35,173 nt of DNA from an uncultured Acetobacteraceae bacterium (GTDB lineage Bacteria > Pseudomonadota > Alphaproteobacteria > Acetobacterales > Acetobacteraceae), in assembly GCA_903924985.1 (NCBI GenBank), contig CAIYDT010000053.1:1-35173 (forward strand), read 5' to 3'. Position numbers and translations under genes: made by a program. The stretch's first letter is position 1. The number at the start of each line of letters is the position of its first letter. Under the pieces are notes generated by a model. That model saw nothing but the letters and a program-made list of their open reading frames with translations. It was not told the DNA's origin and did no database searches. Positions 16,251 to 25,705 of the stretch are shown here, piece by piece.

Positions 16251-19054
16251 GCTGCGACCCGCCGGCGTTTTGGCGTCGGCGGGGCGGGGGCGGCGACCTC
16301 ATCCGGGTTGGCCAAGGCTTTCAACAAAGCCTCTCGCAACTGGGCCAGCTTGCGTTCGTTCTCCACCTTCAAGCCGAACACATCCTTGACGTAAAACACG
16401 TCCACCGCCCGCACGCCGTATGTGGTGACATGCGCCGAGGCGATCTGCAGCCCCTGTTCGCTGATTGCCGCGGTGACGTCATGCAACAATCCCGGCCGGT
16501 CGCGGCCGTTCACTTCCAGAACCGTGTGTGTGTTCGATGCTCTGTTGTCGATCACCACGCGCGGCGGGGCATGAATCGCCTGCATACGGCGGCCCAGCAC
16601 CATCTTCGACAGCTTCTTGATTTCGGTATTTAACCGAAGGCGGCCGGACAGCGCCTGTTCGATCAGAACCGAAAGTCGAGCCAACCGATGCGGCGCGTCG
16701 AAAGTACCGCCGGAGGCGTCCTGAATCCAGAACGTATCCAACGCCATGCCGTTGGTCATGGTGTGGATGCGGGCGTCCACGATCGACGCCCCGGCCACGG
16801 CGAGCGCGCCGGAGATCTTGCTGAACAACCCCGCATGGTCGGCACAATAGACTGTGACTTCGGTCACCGAGCGGGCCGGCAACAATTGCGTATCGACCGT
16901 CAGCGGCGCCTGGCGCTTTTCCGCGTCGCGCAGCAGGCTGGCGTGCCTTGCATGCGTTTCCGGATCGAACGACAACCAGTAGCTGGGATAACCGAGGTCG
17001 GTGAACTGATCGATATCTTCCTGGCTCCAGCCGCTCAGGAGCGCTGAGGCCGCCTGCTTGGCGCGCTGCACACGTACGTCGCGTTCCGTGGTCGCCAGTC
17101 CGCCGGCCAGCACTTCGGCGACGCGGGAATACAATTCCCGCAACAATGCCGCTTTCCAGCCATTCCAGACCTTCGCCGATACGGCGCGCATATCCGCGAC
17201 CGTCAACACGAGCAGCAGCCGCAGCCGTTCCGGGGATTGGATGGTTTCCGCCAGATCGAGGATGGTCTTGGGATCGTCGATATCGCGTTTGAAGGCCGTC
17301 GTGCTTAGCAGCAAATGGTGTAGTACCAGCCAGGAGACGGTTTCGGTTTCCTCGGCGGACAGCCCTAGCGCCGGACCGATGTACAGCGCCACCTCCGCGC
17401 CCAATTCCGAATGATCGCCGCCGCGCCCCTTGCAGATGTCGTGCAGCAGCATCGCCAGATACAAAGACCGCCGGGACTGGATCTGGTCCATCAGGCTGGA
17501 CGCGACAGGGGCGATTTCCGAAAGTTCGCCACGTTCGAGCGAGTTGAGCACACGCACCGCCTCGATCGTATGCTCATCGACAGTGAAAATGTGATAGGTA
17601 TCGAACTGCATCTGCCCGACGATGCGAGCCCAGTCCGGCAGGAAGCGGCCGAGGAACCCGGTCTCATTCAGCACGCTGAGCCAGCGCGCGCCATCGGGAT
17701 GACCGACATGACCGCGCTGGGAGGGCTGGCGCCCGCACAGCAAATCCATGAAGGCATCCGCCGCCAGCGGATCGTCGCGCAGTGCGGTGGCGCGCCGCTC
17801 GTTCCGGATGAACGACCGAATGGCCAGCGGATGCAGGTCCAGATTCCGGTCGCGGGCGATGCGCAAAATGCGCAGCATCTGCAACGGTTCGGAGTCGAAA
17901 TCCCTCCCACCCACTGGCAGCAATTTGCCCTCGGCCAGCACGAAGCCTGACGCCAGCAGCGCCTTGTCGGTCTCGGCCTCGATCGCCGGCGGGCCCTGCG
18001 CCGCGCGCATGATCGCGGGCTCCAGGATTCGGGTTAGACGCGCAATTTCGCGAGCGTTCAGGAAATAGTGGCGCATGAAGCGCTCCACACCATCCTGCCG
18101 TCCGTGCCGCTGGTACCCCATGCGGGCGCCAACCACCGGCTGAACGTCGAAGGTCAGCCGTTCCTCGGCTCGCCCGGCGACGTAATGCAGATGGAACCGC
18201 ACGGTCCACAGAAACTCCCACGCTCGGCGGCCATGGCGGGCTTCTGCCTCTGTCAGCACCCCGCCGACATCCGCCAGTGCGCCCATTGTTTGGGTGTCGA
18301 ACACGTAACGGGAAATCCAGTACAGCGTCTGGATATCGCGCAGCCCGCCTCGGCCTTCCTTGACGTTGGGTTCCACCATGAAGGCGCTCTCACCGTACTT
18401 GCGATGACGCGCTTGCCGCTCCGCCTGCTTGGCGAGGATGTAGTCCGTGGCCCCGGCCTCCTTGCAGGCGGCGCGGAACCGGCGATGAAACAACGCGAAC
18501 AGCTCGGCGTTCCCGGTCACATGGCGGGCGTCGAGCAAAGCGGTGCGGATGGTGGTGTCCTTGGCGCCCTCGACCAGGCAGTCCTCGACCGATCGCGTCG
18601 CGTGGCCGACTTTTAGCCCAAGGTCCCACAGGAAGTACAGCATGTACTCCACGACCTTCAGCGATTGGCTGGACGGATCTTCGGCGGTCAGGAACAGCAG
18701 GTCGATGTCACTGAAAGGGGCAAGCACGCCGCGGCCGTAGCCACCCGTCGCGGCGATGCTCAGGTTCGTCGGTTCATTGAAACCAAGCTCATCCGTCGCG
18801 TGCTCGTAAAGAACGCCGATCACGCCGTCGATCAGGGCGCCGAGCAGGCGGGCGGCTTGCAGGCCGGTGAACTGTTCCTGCTCGAAGGCGTTCTGAACGT
18901 AGCTTTGGATGCGCGCCAGATGGCGGCGAAAAGCGGCGACGGCCTGATCGCGTGGGATGATGCCCTTTTCCTCGGCCTTGAGGGCCGCGAGGGCGTCGGA
19001 CAGGACGTGGGCCGCGGCCTCAGGCGCGCGAGGCAAGGGGATCGGGGTCAGCAT
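16247..19054 (-). CDS. glnD: GlnD, bifunctional uridylyltransferase/uridylyl-removing enzyme
   Basis: GlnD senses glutamine and adds or removes UMP on PII proteins, setting nitrogen regulation. The 935-residue protein has all four parts of the family. The nucleotidyltransferase domain has GGYGRG at 104-109 and the metal aspartates of FSDIDLL at about 115-120. A GlnD helical region (NVKEGRGGLRDIQTLYWISR) follows. A mid-protein HD domain has DEHTIEAVRVL and MLLHDICKGRGGDHSELG. Two C-terminal ACT domains begin at VTVYCADHAGLFSKISGALA and VLEVNGRDRPGLLHDVTAAI. The gene starts 17 bases after the mutS stop, so the two are probably co-transcribed. Length and motifs are normal. Confidence 0.97.
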   Translation of the reverse strand: MLTPIPLPRAPEAAAHVLSDALAALKAEEKGIIPRDQAVAAFRRHLARIQSYVQNAFEQEQFTGLQAARLLGALIDGVIGVLYEHATDELGFNEPTNLSIAATGGYGRGVLAPFSDIDLLFLTAEDPSSQSLKVVEYMLYFLWDLGLKVGHATRSVEDCLVEGAKDTTIRTALLDARHVTGNAELFALFHRRFRAACKEAGATDYILAKQAERQARHRKYGESAFMVEPNVKEGRGGLRDIQTLYWISRYVFDTQTMGALADVGGVLTEAEARHGRRAWEFLWTVRFHLHYVAGRAEERLTFDVQPVVGARMGYQRHGRQDGVERFMRHYFLNAREIARLTRILEPAIMRAAQGPPAIEAETDKALLASGFVLAEGKLLPVGGRDFDSEPLQMLRILRIARDRNLDLHPLAIRSFIRNERRATALRDDPLAADAFMDLLCGRQPSQRGHVGHPDGARWLSVLNETGFLGRFLPDWARIVGQMQFDTYHIFTVDEHTIEAVRVLNSLERGELSEIAPVASSLMDQIQSRRSLYLAMLLHDICKGRGGDHSELGAEVALYIGPALGLSAEETETVSWLVLHHLLLSTTAFKRDIDDPKTILDLAETIQSPERLRLLLVLTVADMRAVSAKVWNGWKAALLRELYSRVAEVLAGGLATTERDVRVQRAKQAASALLSGWSQEDIDQFTDLGYPSYWLSFDPETHARHASLLRDAEKRQAPLTVDTQLLPARSVTEVTVYCADHAGLFSKISGALAVAGASIVDARIHTMTNGMALDTFWIQDASGGTFDAPHRLARLSVLIEQALSGRLRLNTEIKKLSKMVLGRRMQAIHAPPRVVIDNRASNTHTVLEVNGRDRPGLLHDVTAAISEQGLQIASAHVTTYGVRAVDVFYVKDVFGLKVENERKLAQLREALLKALANPDEVAAPAPPTPKRRRVAA

Positions 19055-19070
19055 GGGTGAAACCGTAGTA

Positions 19071-21677
19071 TCACCCAGCCCCCTCGGGAATAGGGAACTG
19101 AGCCTTTAATCGGTAAAGTGCGTCTAAAGCTTCTCGTGGCGTCATTTGGTCGGGATCGATGGCCGCGAGAGCGGTCGCCAAAGGATCGCTTTCGGGCTCC
19201 GGCGGTGTTCCGGTCGCGGCGAACAGCGGCAATTCCCCTAGCGGGGCGCCGGCACCCAAAGGACCGCCATGTTTTTCCAGCGCCGTCAGCAACGTCGCGG
19301 CGCGTCGTACCACCGGAGCGGGCACACCAGCGAGTTCCGCGACATGCACGCCCCAGGACCGCCCGGCCGCGCCTTCCGCGACTTCGTGCAGGAAAACGAC
19401 AGTGCCCTTCCACTCCTTTACCCGCATCGTGTGTGGCCGCAGGCGTGGCAGGCGGGCTGCCAGACCGGCCAGTTCATGGAAATGCGTGGCGAAAATAGTG
19501 CGGCAGCGGATGGAAGAATGCAGCGCCTCCAGCACCGCCCAAGCGATGGCCAGACCGTCCAGCGTGGCGGTGCCGCGCCCGATTTCATCTACCACCACCA
19601 ACGATCGCGGCCCGGCCTGGTGCAGGATGGCCGCGGTTTCGGTCATTTCCACCATGAAGGTGGAGCGGCCGCGCGCAAGATCGTCCGCCGCGCCCACCCG
19701 GCTGAATAGGCGATCCACCGCGCCGAGGCGAGCGGATTCGGCCGGGACCGGTAGCCCGGCCTGCGCCAGCACCGCGATCAGCGCGTTTTGCCGCAGGAAG
19801 GTCGATTTACCCGCCATGTTGGGGCCGGTCAGCAACAGCACACGCCGGTCGGACGCCAGGTCGCAGCGGTTCGGGACGAAGGCGGCTTTACCGGCGAGGG
19901 CGGCCTCCACCACCGGATGGCGGCCGGCTTTGACCAAAAAATCGTCGCTGTCGGTAACAACAGGGCGGCACCAGGTGCCGGGTTCGGCCAGTTTCGCGGC
20001 GGATTGCGCGGTATCGAGGAACGCCAGCGCATCGGCCCCATCGGCCAAGGCGTTGGCCTGGTCCAGCGCGGCGCGCACCAAATGGCCAAACACCAGCCGT
20101 TCGCGGGCAGCGGCGCGTTCCCCCGCTTCGGAAATGCGGCGATCCAGGTCCGACAACGCCGGTTCGGTGAAGCGCGCGCCGTTGGCCATGCCCTGGCGCA
20201 GGGTCAGTTCGGGGAACTCGCGCAATTTCTCGACCGCAACGGCCGGAGCCTCGATGATGTAGCCAAGCTGGGCATGGTGTTTGATCTTGAGGCTCGCGAC
20301 GCCAAAGCGCTGCGCGTAGTCGAGCTGCATCGTCGTCAGCACGCGGCGGGAGTCGTCGCGTAACGCGCGGTGTCCGTCGAGTTCCCCGTCGTAACCTGGT
20401 TTAATGGCGCCGCCGTCATCCAGACGATGCGGCGGTGGATCGGAAAGCGCGTCCGCGAGCTGGGTCGCGAGGTCCAGCCCAATCGGCAACGCGGTTCGGG
20501 CAGCGTCCAGCGCCGAGGGCAGCGGGCCTTGCAGCGCCTCATGCGCGGCGGCGGCGGCTTTCAGCCCATCGCGCAACGCCGCCAAATCGCGCGGCCCGCC
20601 TCGGTTCAGCGATAAGCGCCCCAGTGCTCGGGCGATATCGGGGGTGGCCCGCAGCGCTTGGCGCAACCGGGTCGTGGCATCGACATTGGCGAGAAACCAG
20701 GACCAGGCATCCTGCCGTTCGGCAATGGCGATGGGATCGGTCAGCGGCGCGGAGAGCCAGCCGGCCAGCATTCTCGCACCGGCCGGCGTCAAGGTTTTTT
20801 GCACCGACGCCATGATCGTGTGCTGCGTGCCGCCGTCGCGGGAGCGCTGGATCTCCAGGCTGGCGCGTGTGGCGGCGTCCATCAGCAGCACCCCGGTTTG
20901 GCCTTGCGGGACTGGGTGCGCCAATCGGGGCAGGTTGCCGACCTGCGTTGCCCGCACGTAATCGACGGCCAAAGCGGCGGCGATCGCCTCCCCATCCGTA
21001 TAGGTTCCGAACGCGTCGAGGCTGGCGGCCCCAAATGCCTCGGCCAAGCGGCGGCGGGCGACCAAAGGTGGGGACGGGGCGGTTTCGGGCGCGCGTTTGG
21101 CGTCCCACTCGCCGAGGATCAGGTCGGCGGGAGCGAGGATTTCCGCCGGTTCAAGACGGCCGAGCAGCGCCTGGATTTCACCGAGGGATGGCGCGGTGGT
21201 TTCAAAGAGACCGGTGGAGACGTCGAGCCAGGCCGCACCAATACCGTCCCGGTCGCGGGCGAGAGCCAGCAGCAGGTTGGGGCGGCCTGCTTCCAGGAGG
21301 GAATCTTCGGTCAGGGTCCCGGGGGTAACCAGGCGCACGACTGCGCGGCGGATAGGGCCTTTGGTAGTGCGTGTCTTTGGGTCCTCCATCTGCTCCACGA
21401 CGGCGACGCGGAAGCCGCGGCGGATCAGGCGGGCGAGGTAGGATTCGGCTGAATGGACGGGGACACCGCACATGGGGATCGGACTACCGGCGTGCTCACC
21501 TCGATGGGTCAGCGCGATGTCGAGGGCGGCGGCGGCGGCTTCGGCATCTTCGAAGAACAGCTCGTAGAAATCGCCCATGCGGAAGAAGAGCAAAGCGTCC
21601 GGGTGGTCGGCCTTGGAGGCGAACCACTGCACCATGCCGGGGGTGGCGCCTTCGCCGCGGTTCGGAGAAAGCGTCAA
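19071..21677 (-). CDS. mutS: MutS, DNA mismatch recognition ATPase
   Basis: MutS binds mismatches and starts methyl-independent or MutL-dependent repair. The mismatch-reading motif is LLFFRMGDFYELFFEDAEAA near the N-terminus. The ATPase has Walker A LLTGPNMAGKSTFLRQNAL, the DDLARGRSTFMVEMTETA segment, and Walker B SLVVVDEIGRGTATLDGLA. The open frame reaches 21788, but its first part (repeats of EDDDWP and GPRVKPEDDDW) is translated from a palindromic repeat array and is not part of the family. I place the start at TTG 21677, which has GGAAGGA seven bases upstream and gives MTLSPNRGEGATPGMVQW, close to relatives. ATG 21635 is the alternative, 14 codons further in. The gene lies between mnmG and glnD on the same strand. 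Confidence 0.94.
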   Translation of the reverse strand: MTLSPNRGEGATPGMVQWFASKADHPDALLFFRMGDFYELFFEDAEAAAAALDIALTHRGEHAGSPIPMCGVPVHSAESYLARLIRRGFRVAVVEQMEDPKTRTTKGPIRRAVVRLVTPGTLTEDSLLEAGRPNLLLALARDRDGIGAAWLDVSTGLFETTAPSLGEIQALLGRLEPAEILAPADLILGEWDAKRAPETAPSPPLVARRRLAEAFGAASLDAFGTYTDGEAIAAALAVDYVRATQVGNLPRLAHPVPQGQTGVLLMDAATRASLEIQRSRDGGTQHTIMASVQKTLTPAGARMLAGWLSAPLTDPIAIAERQDAWSWFLANVDATTRLRQALRATPDIARALGRLSLNRGGPRDLAALRDGLKAAAAAHEALQGPLPSALDAARTALPIGLDLATQLADALSDPPPHRLDDGGAIKPGYDGELDGHRALRDDSRRVLTTMQLDYAQRFGVASLKIKHHAQLGYIIEAPAVAVEKLREFPELTLRQGMANGARFTEPALSDLDRRISEAGERAAARERLVFGHLVRAALDQANALADGADALAFLDTAQSAAKLAEPGTWCRPVVTDSDDFLVKAGRHPVVEAALAGKAAFVPNRCDLASDRRVLLLTGPNMAGKSTFLRQNALIAVLAQAGLPVPAESARLGAVDRLFSRVGAADDLARGRSTFMVEMTETAAILHQAGPRSLVVVDEIGRGTATLDGLAIAWAVLEALHSSIRCRTIFATHFHELAGLAARLPRLRPHTMRVKEWKGTVVFLHEVAEGAAGRSWGVHVAELAGVPAPVVRRAATLLTALEKHGGPLGAGAPLGELPLFAATGTPPEPESDPLATALAAIDPDQMTPREALDALYRLKAQFPIPEGAG

Positions 21678-21690
21678 ACGCAAGTCCTTC

Positions 21691-21755
21691 CAATCGTCAT
21701 CCTCAGGCCAATCGTCATCCTCAGGCCAATCGTCATCCTCGGGCTTGACCCGAGG
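21691..21755. repeat. three tandem 18-bp units ending in a REP-like palindrome
   Basis: The unit CAATCGTCATCCTCAGGC occurs twice (21691-21708, 21709-21726) and a third time with one change (21727-21744). The third copy runs into the inverted repeat CCTCGGG-CTTGA-CCCGAGG at 21737-21755. Palindromes of this type (GTCATCCTCGGGCTTGACCC) are common dispersed intergenic repeats in alphaproteobacteria. When read as protein they give RVKPEDDDW peptides, as seen in the false N-terminus of mutS. Confidence 0.85.
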
Positions 21756-21816
21756 ACCGCCTGCGCCGCCGGCCTTGATTTTTCGCACAAGGATTTAAAC
21801 GACAATGCATGTGGGG

Positions 21817-21839
21817 ATGCTTGGGTCACGCCCGAGCAT
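21817..21839. repeat. second REP-like palindrome between mutS and mnmG
   Basis: ATGCTTGGG-TCACG-CCCGAGCAT forms a nine-base-pair stem with one G-T-type position, followed by GACGGGG. It is in opposite orientation to the element at 21737-21755 and about 60 bases away, so the pair form a head-to-head REP-like unit. It lies 23 bases from the end of mnmG and may also help end its transcript. Confidence 0.75.
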
Positions 21840-21861
21840 GACGGGGTAGGATGGGACTGAG

Positions 21862-23733
21862 TCAAGCCCTACCCACCGCCTCCGGCCGCCTTTTACGCAA
21901 GTGTGCGGCGATGGAGGCCAGAGCGGTCGGTGTCATGCCTTGCAGGCGCGCGGCGGCACCCAACGATTCCGGGCGAAAGCGGGAGAGCTTGTCGGTGACC
22001 TCGGCCGACAGGCTGCCGATGTCGGCGAAATCCACGCCGTCGAGGGACACGGTCTCTTCCTTCCGAAAGCGGCGGATGTCGGCGTCCTGGCGTTGCAGGT
22101 AGCCGGCGTAGCGCGCCTCGGCGTGCACCTGTGCCGCGGCTCGGGCTGGCACATCGCGCAACCACGGAACAGCGGCGGCCAGTGCGTCCCAGCCGACCGT
22201 ATCGATGGCAGCCATATCCAGCACTGAACGCCAGCGGCCATCGGCGCGCGGGGGGAAGCCGAGGCGCGCCCATTCGGCGGCTGCGTTGCCATCGGAGCGC
22301 GCGCGTTCCAGCGCGCTGTTCACCGCGTTGCGGTGGGCCGCGAATGCAGCGGAGCGTTCGGAACCGACGCAGCCCCATTCCATGCCTTTTGCCGTCAGCC
22401 GAAGATCGGCGTTGTCGGCGCGCAAGCTCAGGCGGAACTCGGCGCGGGAGGTGAACATGCGGTACGGCTCGCTCACCCCCTGGGTCGTCAGGTCGTCGAC
22501 CAGCACGCCGATATAGGCCTCGGAACGGTCCAGCCGGACGGGGTCGCTGCCGCCAGCGAGGCGGGCGGCGTTGATGCCGGCGAACAGGCCCTGAGCGGCG
22601 GCTTCCTCATACCCAGTGGTGCCGGTGATCTGGCCCGCGAGGAACAGGCCGGGCAACGACCGCAGTTCCAGACCCGGAGTCAAAGCGCGGGGATCGACGT
22701 AGTCATATTCCACCGCGTAGGCCGGGCGGATCATCCGAGCATGTTCCAGACCGGGGATCGTGGCCAGCATGGCGCGCTGCACGCTTTCCGGCAGGCTGGT
22801 GGAGATGCCGTTGGGGTAGATGGTGTTGTCGTCCAACCCCTCCGGTTCCAGGAAGATGTTGTGGCTTTGGCGAGCGGCGAAGCGGACGACCTTGTCCTCG
22901 ATCGAGGGGCAGTAGCGCGGCCCCACCCCAGTGATGTTGCCGGCGTGAATGGCGGAGCGATGCAGGTTCTCCCGGATGATCGCGTGCGTCGCCGGGGTGG
23001 TCGCGGTGACACGGCATTCCAACTGCCGGTTGAGCAGGCGGTCGGTCAGTGTGCTGAACGGTTCGGGGTCGCTGTCTCCCGGATCGGCGGCGAGGCCGTT
23101 CCAGTCGATGGTGCGGCGATCCAGCCGTGCGGGAGTTCCCGTCTTCAGCCGTCCCATCGGCAGGCCGAGTTTTGTCAATGTGCGGGCGAGTCCGATGGAC
23201 GGCGCCTCGCCGACTCTGCCGGCCTCGGTCTGGACGTCGCCGATATGGATGACGCCGCGCAGGAAGGTGCCGGTGGTCAGAACGGCGGCAGCGCATTTTA
23301 TGTGAGTGCCGTCGGCGGTGATAACGGCGGACAGGCGTCCGTCGGAGCCGAGTTCCAGGTCCTCAACGGCGGCGGCGCGGATCGTCAGCCTCGGGGTTTC
23401 CTCTAGCAGGCGGCGCACGGCGCGGCGGTACAGCGAGCGGTCGGCCTGGGCGCGCGGGCCGCGCACCGCCGGGCCCTTCGAACGGTTCAGCAGCTTGAAG
23501 TGGATGCCCGCCGCGTCGGCCGCCTTGCCCATCAGGCCGTCCAGCGCATCGACCTCCCGCACCAGGTGGCCTTTGCCGATGCCACCGATGGAGGGGTTGC
23601 ACGACATCTCGCCGATGGTTTCGAGCTTGTGGGTCAGGAGAATGGTGCGAGCGCCAGTGCGCGCGGCTGCCGCGGCTGCCTCGCACCCCGCATGCCCGCC
23701 CCCTACCACCACGACATCGTATCGCTGATTCAT
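21862..23733 (-). CDS. mnmG: MnmG (GidA), tRNA wobble-uridine modification enzyme
   Basis: MnmG works with MnmE to add carboxymethylaminomethyl groups to U34 of certain tRNAs, using FAD, NADH and methylene-tetrahydrofolate. The 623-residue protein starts [20 protein letters not shown], with the FAD-binding GGGHAG at 11-16. Then come [20 protein letters not shown] and the [17 protein letters not shown] region. The domain with [20 protein letters not shown] and the C-terminal helical domain ([17 protein letters not shown]) that contacts MnmE are present. The start ATG 23733 fits the family exactly. mnmE, usually its neighbour, is not seen; the phage block begins upstream. A hairpin (23740-23757, CCCACT/AGTGGG) covers the ribosome-binding region. 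Confidence 0.97.
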   Translation of the reverse strand: MNQRYDVVVVGGGHAGCEAAAAAARTGARTILLTHKLETIGEMSCNPSIGGIGKGHLVREVDALDGLMGKAADAAGIHFKLLNRSKGPAVRGPRAQADRSLYRRAVRRLLEETPRLTIRAAAVEDLELGSDGRLSAVITADGTHIKCAAAVLTTGTFLRGVIHIGDVQTEAGRVGEAPSIGLARTLTKLGLPMGRLKTGTPARLDRRTIDWNGLAADPGDSDPEPFSTLTDRLLNRQLECRVTATTPATHAIIRENLHRSAIHAGNITGVGPRYCPSIEDKVVRFAARQSHNIFLEPEGLDDNTIYPNGISTSLPESVQRAMLATIPGLEHARMIRPAYAVEYDYVDPRALTPGLELRSLPGLFLAGQITGTTGYEEAAAQGLFAGINAARLAGGSDPVRLDRSEAYIGVLVDDLTTQGVSEPYRMFTSRAEFRLSLRADNADLRLTAKGMEWGCVGSERSAAFAAHRNAVNSALERARSDGNAAAEWARLGFPPRADGRWRSVLDMAAIDTVGWDALAAAVPWLRDVPARAAAQVHAEARYAGYLQRQDADIRRFRKEETVSLDGVDFADIGSLSAEVTDKLSRFRPESLGAAARLQGMTPTALASIAAHLRKRRPEAVGRA

Positions 23734-24081
23734 CCCGGTCCCACTGTTTGGAGTGGGGGCGATCTAGCGCCATCCGTTTGAAATGGCCATTGGTATCTGC
23801 TGCACGCCACGGGGAGGGAACGGAAATGGCTTGCATCGAGACCGCGTTAACCCGCCAGCTGTGTATCGGGCACCAATTGGCCGTTGTTAGGGCACCGGAT
23901 GCTGTCGGTCTTGGCGCGGGCGGTTTTGCGTTGCAACGTATGCAGCCAGGTGTATTTACCGTTTTTAGGAAAATAGAGCTTGCCCAGGCACCCCAAAAAA
24001 TCGTATACATTTTGTCATGATGGCGAAGTCGCAGCGCACCGAAGCGTGCGGCGCTGCCACGAGGAAAACGGAATCCAGTTT
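23734..24081. other. junction between mnmG and the phage gene block
   Basis: These 348 bases contain the hairpin at 23740-23757 and a promoter-like pair (see 23980-24009). A plus-strand frame from ATG 23826 to 24020 (MACIETALTRQLCIGHQLAV and on) is open and preceded by GGAAC, but I recognise nothing in it. I see no direct repeat, integrase gene or tRNA fragment that would mark an attachment site. AT content rises toward 24000, as is common at prophage borders. Confidence 0.4.
23980..24009 (+). promoter_or_regulatory. candidate promoter of the phage structural operon
   Basis: TTGCCC at 23980-23985 and TATACA at 24004-24009 are 18 bases apart. The predicted transcript would begin near 24016, about 65 bases before the first phage gene. 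The region is AT-rich compared with its surroundings. All genes from 24082 to the right edge are on the plus strand with tiny gaps, so one upstream promoter is expected. Confidence 0.4.
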
Positions 24082-24348
24082 ATGATGATTCCAACATACG
24101 ACATTGAGCCGTTAGAGGCTCTCCTTGGCACTATGCGGACATACCAGCATCAGAGTGAAATTGACAAGGCGGTCGCAATCGCGCGTGCCGCCGCTTCGTA
24201 CGTTCACCCGCGAGCCGGCAGGGGCAAACATGCTACACACATCGAACTGGACATCGGTCATCTAAGCGATGCAGAGATTGCTAGCCGAATTGCAGCAGCT
24301 CAAACAAGAATCGAAGCGTCGGAGTTCGATCCGAACAAATTTACTTGA
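24082..24348 (+). CDS. small phage protein, candidate terminase small subunit
   Basis: This 88-residue protein starts at ATG 24082 (a second ATG follows directly) with GGAA about nine bases upstream. It has helical segments (DIEPLEALLGTMRTYQHQSE and LSDAEIASRIAAAQTRIE) and ends 79 bases into the TerL frame. Its place directly before TerL is where terminase small subunits lie, and the short helical make-up fits, but I see no clear DNA-binding motif. It could be a phage protein of other function. Confidence 0.5.
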   Translation: MMIPTYDIEPLEALLGTMRTYQHQSEIDKAVAIARAAASYVHPRAGRGKHATHIELDIGHLSDAEIASRIAAAQTRIEASEFDPNKFT

Positions 24349-25687
24349 GTGGGCTGTTCATGTTTTAAAACTCGCCGATCAAACTCCAGCCGCTCATCAC
24401 CGCCTTCTCCTCCGTGAGTTGGAGGCCCTTTCGGAAGGAAGCATCGACCGCCTTCTGGTCCATATGCCACCGGGATCCGCGAAATCTACCTTTGCTTCGA
24501 CACTTTTTCCGGCATGGTGGTTTGGACAGCATCCCGGTAGCTCCATTATCGCTGCGTCTCATACCGCGTCCCTCGCCGCCCATTTCGGGCGCCGGGTGCG
24601 CGATCTGATATCGACACAGGAATCCAAGCTTGGTTACGAGTTGATCAAAGGCGGACGGTCGGCCTTGCAATGGCGTATCTCCAACGGTGGGGAATATTTC
24701 GCGGCAGGCACGCGCGGATCCATCATCGGTCGCAGAGCCGATTTGGTTATCGTGGACGATCCGATCGGCAACCAGGCTCAGGCCGACCGCCCGGCCGATC
24801 GCGAACGGATTTGGGATTGGTATCGTTCTGACCTCGCCACCCGGCTGAAGCCGAAAGGCCGCATTCTGATCGTCATGACGCGTTGGCACGAAGATGATCT
24901 TGCCGGACGCCTCAAGCAGCATACAGACGATGGCTGGCGCGTTCTCAAGCTGCCGGCCCTCGCCGAAGAAGACGATCCGCTTGACCGCATGCCTGGTGAG
25001 CCTTTGTGGCCCGAGTGGGAAGATCTGCCAGCTCTGCAGCGGAGGCGCGCTTCCGTCGGGGAACGGACATGGTTTGCGGCCTACCAGCAATCGCCTCGTC
25101 CGCTCGAGGGCGGATTGTTCAAAGTCGCCTGCTTGCAGCCGGTCGATCATTCCGCATGGACAGACGGCCTGACGGTTCGGGCCTGGGATCTGGCGGCCAC
25201 GATTGCGACGGGCGCCAACAATCCGGACTGGACTGTGGGCGTTAAGCTGCGTGTCGAGCGGCCGGGACAGTTTCTGGTCCTGGATGTGATCCGCATGCGG
25301 GGGTCAGCGAGGCAAATCGAACAGACCATCCTCGCGACCGCACAACTGGATGGCACCACGGTTCATATCGGTCTCCCGGAGGATCCAGGGCAGGCCGGTA
25401 AAAGCCAGGTTGCAAATTACACCGGTCTTTTGTCCGGCTACCATGTGATCGCGACCCGGGAATCCGGCTCCAAGGCCATTCGGGCACAACCGGTATCGTC
25501 GCAGATCGAAGCGGGGAATGTGTCGATCTTGCGGGCCGATTGGAATCGCGCCTTCATCGAAGAATTGCGCGATTTTCCGTATGGCGGCAAAGACGATCAG
25601 GTCGATGCTTTGGTGCGGGCATTTACCACACTCAATAGCCTGCCAGCCCCTATGCGGAAACTTGCCATTCCATTTCTGTCCAGATAA
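24269..25687 (+). CDS. phage terminase large subunit (TerL)
   Basis: TerL is the ATP-driven motor and nuclease that packages phage DNA into the head. The 472-residue protein has an ATPase domain with Walker A MPPGSAKST at 66-74, Walker B LVIVDDP at 159-165, and the coupling segment ILIVMTRWHEDDL at about 199-211. The C-terminal RNase H-like nuclease begins RAWDLAAT, with Asp307 as a metal ligand, and ends GGKDDQVDALVRAF with the last acidic ligand. The ATG at 24269 gives an 80-base overlap with the upstream gene; a later start lacks an ATG and would lose little. It is followed after 18 bases by the portal gene. Confidence 0.93.
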   Translation: MQRLLAELQQLKQESKRRSSIRTNLLEWAVHVLKLADQTPAAHHRLLLRELEALSEGSIDRLLVHMPPGSAKSTFASTLFPAWWFGQHPGSSIIAASHTASLAAHFGRRVRDLISTQESKLGYELIKGGRSALQWRISNGGEYFAAGTRGSIIGRRADLVIVDDPIGNQAQADRPADRERIWDWYRSDLATRLKPKGRILIVMTRWHEDDLAGRLKQHTDDGWRVLKLPALAEEDDPLDRMPGEPLWPEWEDLPALQRRRASVGERTWFAAYQQSPRPLEGGLFKVACLQPVDHSAWTDGLTVRAWDLAATIATGANNPDWTVGVKLRVERPGQFLVLDVIRMRGSARQIEQTILATAQLDGTTVHIGLPEDPGQAGKSQVANYTGLLSGYHVIATRESGSKAIRAQPVSSQIEAGNVSILRADWNRAFIEELRDFPYGGKDDQVDALVRAFTTLNSLPAPMRKLAIPFLSR

Positions 25688-25705
25688 TGTCATCATGGGG
25701 TTCAT

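Noticed and set aside
21691-21744. Three 18-bp repeats taken as a possible CRISPR start
   Set aside because: There are no spacers between the units and no cas gene; the units belong to a REP-like palindromic element.
23363-24010. 215-codon minus-strand frame upstream of and overlapping mnmG
   Set aside because: Its second half is a shadow of mnmG, and the first half has no ribosome binding site or family resemblance.
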